Source: Magnetococcales bacterium
Lineage (GTDB): Bacteria; Pseudomonadota; Magnetococcia; Magnetococcales; Magnetaquicoccaceae
DNA: 64,000 nt
Assembly: GCA_015231375.1 (NCBI GenBank)
Contig: JADGBT010000013.1
Coordinates: 1-64,000 of the forward strand
Reading direction: 5' to 3'
Of the stretch, positions 44,423-52,433 are shown in pieces. The stretch's first letter is position 1, and every line of letters starts with the position of its first letter. The translations under genes and the position numbers were made by a program. The notes beneath the pieces were generated by a model, which ran no database searches, was not told the DNA's origin, and worked only from the letters and a program-made list of their open reading frames with translations.

Positions 44423-47400
44423 ATGCTGCCTCGTCATCCCAAAGCCAGACCGCTGTTGGAAAGTGGACTGTTCCAGGAGGTTTCCCGTTTTTCCGAACTG
44501 GAAACCCGCATCCGCGCCCTGGAAGACCCGGCGGAACAACAGGCGGCGTTCGCGCTCTTCGCCGAAGGGGTGTTGACCACCCGCGCCTTGCACCGGGCGG
44601 TGGAGATCTGGCCCACCGGTCAGGTGCCCCTGGATGCCCGTCGCCGCCTGGGACTGCCCGCGACCCTGCCCGGCGCCGATGGCCTGTTCCGCTCTCTGGA
44701 AGGAGAGATTCACGCCTATCAACTGCTCTTCCGTCCGGAGCGGGACAAACCGTTGCCGGAGGAGGCGGAACGTTTTCAGCCTCTCCTCGCCCACAGCCTG
44801 CAACCGCTGCTGTTCACCAACGGGGATCTGTTCGCCAATGGCTGGAAGAAACTCAAACCCCTCCACGCCCTGCGGGGGGTGGACCTGGACCGGCTGGAAC
44901 CCCGGAACTTCCAGGCCATCCGCCGCTGGCTGCAAGGGGCCGGAGCCGCCGTGGAACGTCCGCTCGTCACCCCGTCCCACGCCTGGGCCATGGAACGGAT
45001 CCAAAGCCTGATGACCACCGGGGATCAGGCCACGCTGCGGCTTCCCCCCGGCGCCGAGGCGGAGCTGCTCACCCTGCGGATCGTGCAGCGGCTCGGGGGC
45101 CGCCGGGTGGTGGTGGTCCTGCTGGACGACCTCGATCAACTGATTCAGACCATCCGCGTCTGGCGTCAGCACGCCGGCTGGGGGGATCTGGCCGCGCTCC
45201 AGGTGGGTGAAGAGCCGGGAGGCGGCACCCCCGGCCCGCTGGAGCTGGACTTTCCCCTGACCCATCACCCGGACGGAGTGCGACGTTTCCTCGCCTGGCA
45301 GCACACCGGAGCGCGGGTGATCCTGGCCACCCGCGCCCTGACGCCACTGCTGGCCCGGGCCATGATGGGCTTTCCCCAGGCCGACCATCTGATCGGATTC
45401 AACACCGCCGCAGAGACCTTGCCCGCCGCCAAACGGCTGCATCTGCAATCGATCTCGCCACGTTCCCGATCCGCGACCCTCCAGGATCCGGCCCGCGTCC
45501 TGACCCTGCCTCTGCCCCGACCCTGGCGGCTGTGGCTGCTGCCGGTCCCGGCCAATCAGATGGAATCCCCCTGGAGCCTGTTGCCCGCGCTGATGGCACA
45601 GGCGACGGCCCTGGACGAGGTACGCCACATCCTCGCGTGCCTGCCGGAGGATCCACCCCGGACACTCATGGATCCGGCCTGGGCGGACGCGTCCGGATAC
45701 ACGGTTTTTCATCTGGCCCGAGGGATCAAGCCCACGGAGCGCGACCGGATCCTGACCGCCTTCCAGCGCGCCCGACGCGGGGTGTTGATGCTGACTCCCG
45801 GCGGATCCGGACCCTTCCTGCCCACAGCGGATCTGGTGATCTGGCTGACCCCCCCCAGCGGTTCCGACCTGTGCCACGCCCTGGATCCCCTGCTTTCCTC
45901 GGGCGGCAGCGCCACACCGGGTTGCATGCTGCTGCCGCTGCCCCTCGTCAAGGATGGCCAGTTGGCGGACGCGGAGCTGTTGTGGGGCATCCTGAAAGGT
46001 CTGCGGGAGCTGGATCCCACCCTGGCCCAACAGATTCGCGCCGCCATGGAGCAACAGGGCCGGGAAGGACGCTGCGATCCCGAGCCGTTGCAAACCCGCT
46101 TCCGACTGTTGTCCGGCGACGCGACCCTCTCCGCTCCCCCGGCGGAAGCCATCGTCACCGCACTCCTCAAACGCCTGGGAGAAAGCGGGGACGAGCGGTT
46201 CGGCGAGCTGCAATCTTTTTGTCACTTGCAAGGCCACGGGGCGGTTCCGACGCTGTGGCCGGAAAATCCCCTGCTGGCGGAATGGGCCGGACGCCAGCGG
46301 TCCGCCTGGGCCAAGGGCATCCTGGAAGAGACCCAGAAAACGCGCCTGGATGCGGTGGGCTTTGTCTGGGATCTGGAGGCCTTCGCCTGGGATCAAACCT
46401 TCGCCCGGCTGGAACGGTTCATCGCCCGTCACGGCCACGCCAAAATTCCCGATCCCTGCCCGGAGGATCCGGCCCTGGGGGAGTGGACCCTGCGGCAGCG
46501 TCACCTCAAGAAAAAGGAAAAACTCGCTGCGGAACGAAACGCGCGCCTGGAAGCGGCGGGCTTCATCTGGGATCCGGAAGAGGCGGCCTGGGAGGAGTTC
46601 TTTCAGCTCTTCCTGCGCTTCAAGGGAGTGCGCGGACACGGCAAGATTCCGAGCCACTGCCCGGATGATCCCCAACTGGGCAAATGGGCCGAGCGGCAAC
46701 GCAAGGAGCGGGAACAAAAGAAACTGCTCCCCACCCGTCAGGAGCGGCTGGAGGCGGAAGGGTTTGTCTGGGATCTGGCCGCCGCAGCCTGGGATGAAAT
46801 GCTGGAGGTGTTGCGCCAGCACCGCATGGTGCAAGGTCACGGCAAGGTGCCCAAGGAGTGGCTAGAAAATCCCACCCTGGCCATCTGGGCCGAAGAACAG
46901 CGTCGTCTGCACGAGAAGGGGGGGTTGTCCCCGGATCGGGTGGCCCGTCTGGAGGCTTTGGATTTCGTCTGGGATCTCAAGAAGGCCCGCTGGGAAGAGG
47001 GCTGGCAGGCCTTTTTGCAATTTTTCGCCCTGAACGGGCATGGTCTGGTGCCCGATCCCCATCCGGACTCGGCGCTTCTGGATTCCTGGGCCAGGGAGAT
47101 GCGCCGCTCCTGGCGGCTGGGACAGCTCGATCCCAAACTGCAAAGCCGGGTGGACGAGGCGGGCTTTGTCTGGGATCTGGAGCAGGCCGCCTGGGAGGCG
47201 CGCTTTGCCGAGCTGGAACGGTTCCGCGCCGACCATGGTCATGCCGGAGTGGTGGAGCCGTGTCCCGAATTTCCTTTGCTTGCGGCCTGGGTGCAGGCCC
47301 AACGCCGGGCACGGCTCAAGGGCTCCCTCTCCGCGACCTTGCAGACCCGATTGGATCGGGTGGATTTCATCTGGGATCCGGCGGAAAAATGGTGGAATGA

Positions 47401-48385
47401 CCAGTTCGCCGCCCTGGACCGCTTTTACCAGACCCAGGGTCATTTCAACGTGCCCAAAGAGTGGGAGGATCCCCCGGAGCTGTTCGCCTGGGTCAAGGCG
47501 CAACGGCTGGCGCGTGAAAAAGAGAAACTGGACGAAGACAAACTCTCCCGACTGGTGGCTTTGGGGTTCTTGTGGGATGCGCGCGAGGCGGCCTGGGAAG
47601 AGATGTTCCTCTCTTTGACCCGCTTCCAGCAGACCCGCAACCACTGTCTGGTCCCGGCCCAATGGGCCGACGATCCGGCCCTGGCCCGCTGGGTGGAACA
47701 ACAACGGCGGGACCATCGGCTCAAGCTGCTCAAACCCGACCAGATCCAGCGTCTGGAGTCCCTCGGGTTCATCTGGGATTCCAAGGCGATCTTCTGGGAG
47801 GAGATGTTCGCCGCGCTCACGGAGTACCGGGAGCGGCACGGGGACTGTCTGGTCTCCGAAAGCCAGACCGAACACTCCCAGTTGGCCTGGTGGGTGGCGG
47901 CCCAACGCAAGGCGCGCCTGGCCGCACAACTGGAACCGGAACGCATCCAGCGTCTGGACGCGATCGGCTTTGTCTGGGATGCCCAGGAGGTGATCTGGAT
48001 GGAGTCGTTGAGCGCGCTGGCACAATTCAAACACCAGTTCGGCCACTGTCTGGTGCCGACCGACTGGCCGGAGAACCCGCGTCTGGCCACCTGGGTAAGC
48101 GCCCAACGCAACGCGCGTCAAAAGGGTCATCTGGGAGAAAGACGCGTGGCCCTGCTGACCGATCTGGGGATGATCTGGGATCCCAAAGAGGCGGTGGCCG
48201 AGGAGATGATTCAGCAGTTGCGGACCTTTCAGGCCCGTCACGGCCATTGCGACGTGCCGTTGGAAGCCCCGGAATTTCCACGCCTGGGGATGTGGTTGCA
48301 ATTTCAGCGTCAGGCCAGAAAAGATGGCACCCTGGAGCCGCGACGGAAAAAACGACTGGAAGAGATCGGGGTGGCGTGGCGATAA
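44423..48385 (+). CDS. Catalytically degenerate nuclease-helicase with 11 HA repeats
   Basis: A 1320-residue protein. N-terminal region (about 60-175) resembles the PD-(D/E)XK domain of nuclease-helicase fusions, but the QxK position reads AYQLLF. Residues about 180-510 follow a SF2 helicase plan with replaced motifs: Walker A is RLPPGAEAE (206-214), the DEAH box is FNTAA (326-330), TATPR is SISPR (343-347) and motif VI is HALDPLLS (485-492). The C-terminus (590-1320) is 11 tandem helicase-associated repeats of about 67 residues, each built on GHxxVP, W and QRxxR, and GFxWD. The frame is intact; base use matches its neighbours. It starts 30 bases after the aldolase/SDR gene with only a weak GAG before the ATG. 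Likely a nucleic-acid-binding scaffold. Confidence 0.85.
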   Translation: MLPRHPKARPLLESGLFQEVSRFSELETRIRALEDPAEQQAAFALFAEGVLTTRALHRAVEIWPTGQVPLDARRRLGLPATLPGADGLFRSLEGEIHAYQLLFRPERDKPLPEEAERFQPLLAHSLQPLLFTNGDLFANGWKKLKPLHALRGVDLDRLEPRNFQAIRRWLQGAGAAVERPLVTPSHAWAMERIQSLMTTGDQATLRLPPGAEAELLTLRIVQRLGGRRVVVVLLDDLDQLIQTIRVWRQHAGWGDLAALQVGEEPGGGTPGPLELDFPLTHHPDGVRRFLAWQHTGARVILATRALTPLLARAMMGFPQADHLIGFNTAAETLPAAKRLHLQSISPRSRSATLQDPARVLTLPLPRPWRLWLLPVPANQMESPWSLLPALMAQATALDEVRHILACLPEDPPRTLMDPAWADASGYTVFHLARGIKPTERDRILTAFQRARRGVLMLTPGGSGPFLPTADLVIWLTPPSGSDLCHALDPLLSSGGSATPGCMLLPLPLVKDGQLADAELLWGILKGLRELDPTLAQQIRAAMEQQGREGRCDPEPLQTRFRLLSGDATLSAPPAEAIVTALLKRLGESGDERFGELQSFCHLQGHGAVPTLWPENPLLAEWAGRQRSAWAKGILEETQKTRLDAVGFVWDLEAFAWDQTFARLERFIARHGHAKIPDPCPEDPALGEWTLRQRHLKKKEKLAAERNARLEAAGFIWDPEEAAWEEFFQLFLRFKGVRGHGKIPSHCPDDPQLGKWAERQRKEREQKKLLPTRQERLEAEGFVWDLAAAAWDEMLEVLRQHRMVQGHGKVPKEWLENPTLAIWAEEQRRLHEKGGLSPDRVARLEALDFVWDLKKARWEEGWQAFLQFFALNGHGLVPDPHPDSALLDSWAREMRRSWRLGQLDPKLQSRVDEAGFVWDLEQAAWEARFAELERFRADHGHAGVVEPCPEFPLLAAWVQAQRRARLKGSLSATLQTRLDRVDFIWDPAEKWWNDQFAALDRFYQTQGHFNVPKEWEDPPELFAWVKAQRLAREKEKLDEDKLSRLVALGFLWDAREAAWEEMFLSLTRFQQTRNHCLVPAQWADDPALARWVEQQRRDHRLKLLKPDQIQRLESLGFIWDSKAIFWEEMFAALTEYRERHGDCLVSESQTEHSQLAWWVAAQRKARLAAQLEPERIQRLDAIGFVWDAQEVIWMESLSALAQFKHQFGHCLVPTDWPENPRLATWVSAQRNARQKGHLGERRVALLTDLGMIWDPKEAVAEEMIQQLRTFQARHGHCDVPLEAPEFPRLGMWLQFQRQARKDGTLEPRRKKRLEEIGVAWR

Positions 48386-48465
48386 AACGGCTGGAAGAGA
48401 ATCGGCGTGGGATGGCGTGGCGATAAAACGGCTGGAAAAGAATCGGCGTGGGATGGCATGGCGAT
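48349..48465 (+). repeat. Three tandem copies of the 3-prime end of the HA-repeat gene
   Basis: Copy 1 (48349-48383, 35 bases) is the last coding segment of the HA-repeat gene. Copies 2 (48384-48424) and 3 (48425-48465) are 41-base variants with an added 6-base segment (GTGGGA region), near-identical to each other (two differences). They run past the stop codon, so the gene's end has been duplicated into non-coding DNA. Confidence 0.9.
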
Positions 48466-48661
48466 ACAAAGATCGGCCTCCCGGTCCGCCTCGACCCCGT
48501 GGCCATACCGTACCCCTTCCGATCCCTCCCGACCCCCCTCCCCGGCCACAAAGCCCAGTGGGCCTCATGCCGGGGTGGACGAAAAGTGCCGGCTTCCCTT
48601 TCCAACAACGGTCAGGGATCGGAGACCACGGGGGGCACAGTCGGCAGCCGGAGATCGGAAA

Positions 48662-48970
48662 TCACGGAGCCTTCTTCTCCTGCGACTCCTTGAGATTTTG
48701 TTCGCGCGCATCCAGCTTTTTGCGCTGTTCCTGGATGCGTTGCAACTGCTCGGTCTGGTGGCGCAGCTTCTGGGCCTCTTGACAGCGTTTCACCTCGGCA
48801 GGAGTGTTGGCCGCCTTCAGACAGGCCAGCTTCTCTTCCATGTTCTGGATCTCTCTGGCCTTGCGCGCCTTGAATTGCTCTTCTTTTTCCGGGTTGGCGC
48901 CACCCGCCGCCCAGACCGGGGACACCCACAGAAAAACCGCAACGGCCACAACTCCTTGCAACCTGTTCAT
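48662..48970 (-). CDS. Small exported coiled-coil protein
   Basis: A 102-residue protein with a signal peptide (MNRLQGVVAVAVFLWVSPVW, cleavage after AAG) and a long charged heptad-type helix rich in Glu, Lys and Gln (QLQRIQEQRKKLDAREQNL). Two cysteines (LACL and KRCQE) may form a disulfide. No known family. The ATG at 48970 is chosen because the leader then starts at the normal place, with GGAGGCGAAGAGAG upstream. Confidence 0.78.
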   Translation of the reverse strand: MNRLQGVVAVAVFLWVSPVWAAGGANPEKEEQFKARKAREIQNMEEKLACLKAANTPAEVKRCQEAQKLRHQTEQLQRIQEQRKKLDAREQNLKESQEKKAP

Positions 48971-49174
48971 GACTCTCTTCGCCTCCAATGCGTGACTTGA
49001 ATCGTGGAAACCATCTCTTTTCATTTTCCTACACCCAGGCCCTGTCCGTCAACTCCGCCATCACGATGGCAAACCGTCTTGACAGACAAAAAACAATCAT
49101 GATTCCATCCTCTCCGTGATCCAGCGCGTCCACTCCAATGGTTGCAAAACCGGTTGCCATCCCCACGCCCTTGA

Positions 49175-49627
49175 ATGAACATTCCCGATCCATCCATGAT
49201 TGCTCTGGCCATCGCGCTGCTCGGCGCACTGGGACCGCTCCACACCACCCAGGCCGCCGACACGACCAATCCCCTGGCCTATCGCCCGGCGACACCCCAC
49301 ACCACACCTCCGGAATCCGGGACAAACGATCCCACCCGATGGCTGCTCTTTCCCTTGAGCCTGTATTCGCATACCATAAGCCGCGTGGATGGAGACCGTT
49401 GCCCTTCGCACCCCAACTGTTCCCACTATGCCAGGCAGGCCCTGCAACGCCATGGCCCCCTGACGGGACTGTGGCTGACCATCGACCGCCTGATCCACGA
49501 ACGCAGCGAAATCGCACTGGCCCCCCAGGTCCGCGCCGAAGACGGATCGGCGCGTCTGCTGGATCCCCTGGAGGCCAACGCTTTCTGGTTGCCTCAACCC
49601 CAACAAGAGAACCCTGGAAAACAATGA
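49175..49627 (+). CDS. Exported YidD-like protein
   Basis: A 150-residue protein with a signal peptide-like start (MIALAIALLGALGPLHTTQA) and a C-terminal YidD-like segment: DGDRCPSHPNCSHYARQALQ followed by RHGPLTGLWLTIDRLIHE. YidD helps membrane insertion in the cytosolic face of the inner membrane, so an exported version is odd. Its stop overlaps the gspG start (ATGA), so it is part of the type II secretion operon and might act there. Confidence 0.72.
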   Translation: MNIPDPSMIALAIALLGALGPLHTTQAADTTNPLAYRPATPHTTPPESGTNDPTRWLLFPLSLYSHTISRVDGDRCPSHPNCSHYARQALQRHGPLTGLWLTIDRLIHERSEIALAPQVRAEDGSARLLDPLEANAFWLPQPQQENPGKQ

Positions 49628-50082
49628 AAAAATCGCCCCTTTTATCAGCCCGTCCAGCCGCCGCCGGATTCACGCTGATCGAAATCATGGTGGTGGTGGT
49701 GATTCTCGGCATTCTGGCGACATTGATCATTCCAAAAATCATGAGCCGCCCGGACGAAGCGCGGCATACCAAGGCCATCCTCGACATCCAATCCATCGGG
49801 CAAGCGCTCGATCTGTATCGCCTGGACAACAACCAGTATCCCACCACCGAACAGGGCCTGATGGCCTTGGTGGTCAAGCCCGAAGTGGAACCGGTTCCGC
49901 GCCGCTGGCGTCAGGAAGGCTATCTGGCCAAGCTGCCCATGGATCCTTGGGACAATCCGTATGTCTATCTGGCTCCGGGTCTGCACGGTCAATACGATCT
50001 GCTCTCCTTGGGGCCGGACGGCATGCCGGGAGGCGAAGGCAAAGGGGCGGACATCACCTCCTGGAACCTGGATCGCCCGTGA
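49624..50082 (+). CDS. gspG: Type II secretion major pseudopilin GspG
   Basis: A 152-residue major pseudopilin. The prepilin site GFTLIEIMVVVVILGILA gives cleavage before Phe near residue 16, with Glu+5. The C-terminal calcium-type and major-pilin signature DGMPGGEGKGADITSWNL and the NNQYPTTEQGL segment are typical of GspG. ATGA overlap with the YidD-like gene upstream and GTGA overlap with gspH downstream. Confidence 0.95.
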   Translation: MKKSPLLSARPAAAGFTLIEIMVVVVILGILATLIIPKIMSRPDEARHTKAILDIQSIGQALDLYRLDNNQYPTTEQGLMALVVKPEVEPVPRRWRQEGYLAKLPMDPWDNPYVYLAPGLHGQYDLLSLGPDGMPGGEGKGADITSWNLDRP

Positions 50083-50588
50083 CCCGACGCCTCCGGTCAC
50101 GGGGGTTCACCCTGCTGGAGGTGATGATCACCTTGTTTCTGATCACCATTCTGACAGGACTGGTGATTCCCTATCTGGGACCGGGAAAACTGGACGGATT
50201 GCGCGCCTCGGCCAACCGCTTCCGCCAAGTGCTGATCTGGCTGCGGGATCAGGGAGCCTCGGGACTGGCCGAGTATCGGCTGCGGCTGGAACCGGCCCAG
50301 GGGTGGTATCATGTCGAGGTACTCGACCAGGAAAATTTTGTCCCGGTGGCCGATCCGCTGCTCAAGCCGGGACTGTTGCACCCGGCGGATGGACAACTGC
50401 GCTGGCAACCGGATCAAGCCGATCTGTCGGACCCAAGCGAGGTGACGGTGGGATTCACGCGGTTTGGTCCGGAGCGGGCGATCCAGGTGCAATTCACCAC
50501 CCGGGACGGGAAAGAAGGGTTCACGGTCTCCTACCGGCCCGAGTGGAGTCAACCCCGTCTGGAAGCGGGATTGCTGTCGTGGAAATGA
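50079..50588 (+). CDS. gspH: Type II secretion minor pseudopilin GspH
   Basis: A 169-residue minor pseudopilin starting at GTG within the gspG stop. Prepilin motif SRGFTLLEVMITLFLITIL has Glu+5. It is assigned as GspH from its position between GspG and GspI and its size; sequence in the globular part is variable across the family. Both ends overlap neighbours, so translation is coupled. Confidence 0.87.
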   Translation: MTRRLRSRGFTLLEVMITLFLITILTGLVIPYLGPGKLDGLRASANRFRQVLIWLRDQGASGLAEYRLRLEPAQGWYHVEVLDQENFVPVADPLLKPGLLHPADGQLRWQPDQADLSDPSEVTVGFTRFGPERAIQVQFTTRDGKEGFTVSYRPEWSQPRLEAGLLSWK

Positions 50589-50950
50589 GCCGAACCGCCA
50601 CGACGCGGGGTTTCACCCTGCTGGAGATCCTGGTGGCCCTGGCGCTGATCGGAGGATTGTTCGTGGGCATCGGGGCCATTCTCAGGCAGCAGGCCGACAC
50701 CCAGTACCGACTGGAAGAACGGCTGGCCGCCGCCCAGGTGGCCAGCAATCAAATGGAGCTGTTCCGGGCCAACGGCCTGCCCCCGACCCCGGATCAGGTG
50801 GCCGGAGACGAGGAGATGGCGGGTCGCACCCTCCCCTGGATCCGACGCGTCAGCCGTTCCGAAGACGGTCTGGGATTCGAGGTGACGATCCTGGTGGGGC
50901 TGGAGACCGCTCCGCTCTTTGTGGAGCGCTTCCGATGGCTCGGTCATTGA
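50585..50950 (+). CDS. gspI: Type II secretion minor pseudopilin GspI
   Basis: A 121-residue minor pseudopilin, the usual short length of GspI. Prepilin site TRGFTLLEILVALALIGGL with Glu+5, followed by the GspI-type ASNQMELFRANG. ATGA overlap with gspH. GspI, J and K form the pseudopilus tip complex. Confidence 0.88.
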   Translation: MSRTATTRGFTLLEILVALALIGGLFVGIGAILRQQADTQYRLEERLAAAQVASNQMELFRANGLPPTPDQVAGDEEMAGRTLPWIRRVSRSEDGLGFEVTILVGLETAPLFVERFRWLGH

Positions 50951-51534
50951 GCCGCCGTTGCCGATCCGGGGGGTTCACCCTGCTGGAGGCCCTGATCGCG
51001 TTGAGCATCTCGGCGCTGATCATGACCGGGGTGTATCGCATGGTCACCGGCGGGGCGACCCAAACGAAAAGACTGGAACAACGCGCCGAAACCGTGCATC
51101 TTTGGAGCCATGTGCGACGCGTGTTGAGCCAGGATCTGGAACAGCTCGCCCACGAACCGCCTGCGCGTCTGGTGCGGGAGGGAAACGACACCTTGATCCT
51201 GCGTTGCAACGGGGGGATCATGCCGCAATGGTCCATGGGGGCGGTGGTGGAGGTGATCTACCGCTGGCATCCCAACGGCAACGGGGACGGCATGACCTGG
51301 GAACGACTGGTCAAGCCCGCGAACGGCAACAGGGAAAACGCCAAAGTGACATTGAAACTCGACCAGGGCTTGAAGAAAGTGGAATATGCCCTGCTCGACG
51401 CCCAGGAGTGGCGTCCATCCGGCCAGGGGGCGAATCCGCCTTTCCGGGCGATTCTCTGGCGTTTCGACTTCGACGATATCGGCGCCTGGACCCTGGTGCG
51501 CACGCTGTTGCCGCTGCCGGAGATGACCCCATGA
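50935..51534 (+). CDS. gspJ: Type II secretion minor pseudopilin GspJ
   Basis: A 199-residue minor pseudopilin with SGGFTLLEALIALSISALI (Glu+5). The globular part has the GspJ pattern VRRVLSQDLEQLAHEPP and GNDTLILRCNGG. The ATG at 50935 overlaps the last 16 bases of gspI in another frame; gspK starts in its stop. Confidence 0.88.
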   Translation: MARSLSRRCRSGGFTLLEALIALSISALIMTGVYRMVTGGATQTKRLEQRAETVHLWSHVRRVLSQDLEQLAHEPPARLVREGNDTLILRCNGGIMPQWSMGAVVEVIYRWHPNGNGDGMTWERLVKPANGNRENAKVTLKLDQGLKKVEYALLDAQEWRPSGQGANPPFRAILWRFDFDDIGAWTLVRTLLPLPEMTP

Positions 51535-52433
51535 GCCGCCTGCGCGCCCCAAAAGGTCAGGAGGGGATGGTGCTGCTGGTCACCCTGTCGGCCATTGCCC
51601 TGCTGGTGCCCCTGGTTTACGCCGGGATGGAGTCGCAACGGTTTCATCTGCGTCAGGTGCAACGGGAACTGGAGCTGGAAACGGCCCATCGTCACGCCGA
51701 ATCCCTGCTGTCGCTGGTGGTGGCGGTGGTGAAAATGGATGGGGTGCAGGGAGGAGCCATCGACCATTTGAACGAACCCTGGGCCATGCCGATCACCCTG
51801 CCGGACAACCCGGATGGCACGACGGAAGCGGTGGTGGAAGACACCTCCCGCCGCTGGAACCTCAACGCCCTGCGCAAGGAGGATGGTCAACCAAACGGGG
51901 AGTTGCGTCTGGTATTGCGCCGTCTGGCGGCCCGGGAGGGGCTTTCGGGATCGATGATGGAACGGGTGGTGGAGTGGCTGATGCCCACGGACAAGATGGC
52001 GCGCCCGGAAACCGGGGGGACACCGTTGGCCCCGGAGCCGTTGCACGCCCTGGAAGAACTGTTGAAACTGCCGGATTGGAACGCCGAGGCGGTGCGCAAG
52101 CTCGCTCCCTTCGTCACCGTGGACGACACCTGCCGCAACAGCCGCCTGAATCTCAACACCGCCGCCCTCCAGACCCTGGAGCCGCTGGTGCCGGAGGCCA
52201 ACTGGCAGCAGGTGGTGGAACGCCGCACCACCACCCCGATCGCCCAGGTGACGGATCTGGCCGGGGCCGGTGTGGCGCTGTCGCCGGATCAAAGCCAACT
52301 GCTGACCGTGGGCAGCCATTGTTTTGTGGCGCACATCCGCTCGCGGGTGCAAGGATCGGCGGCCATGCTGACCGCGTGGCTGGTTCGCAACGGAACGCGA
52401 GTGACCATCACCAAAACGAGATGGGACGGATGA
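51531..52433 (+). CDS. gspK: Type II secretion minor pseudopilin GspK
   Basis: A 300-residue GspK, the largest minor pseudopilin. Its prepilin segment QEGMVLLVTLSAIALLVPL lacks the Glu+5, as GspK typically does. The globular part has the SAM-like SRLNLNTAALQTLEPLV and the KTRWDG end. It would cap the pseudopilus tip with GspI/J. Overlaps at both ends with ATGA. Confidence 0.9.
   Translation: MSRLRAPKGQEGMVLLVTLSAIALLVPLVYAGMESQRFHLRQVQRELELETAHRHAESLLSLVVAVVKMDGVQGGAIDHLNEPWAMPITLPDNPDGTTEAVVEDTSRRWNLNALRKEDGQPNGELRLVLRRLAAREGLSGSMMERVVEWLMPTDKMARPETGGTPLAPEPLHALEELLKLPDWNAEAVRKLAPFVTVDDTCRNSRLNLNTAALQTLEPLVPEANWQQVVERRTTTPIAQVTDLAGAGVALSPDQSQLLTVGSHCFVAHIRSRVQGSAAMLTAWLVRNGTRVTITKTRWDG

Noticed and set aside
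42326-46840. Long minus-strand open frame (about 1500 codons)
   Set aside because: It runs antisense to the aldolase/SDR and HA-repeat genes, has no domain, and is a codon-bias shadow in high-GC DNA.
48349-48465. CRISPR-like array
   Set aside because: Only three tandem copies without spacers, and the first is coding.
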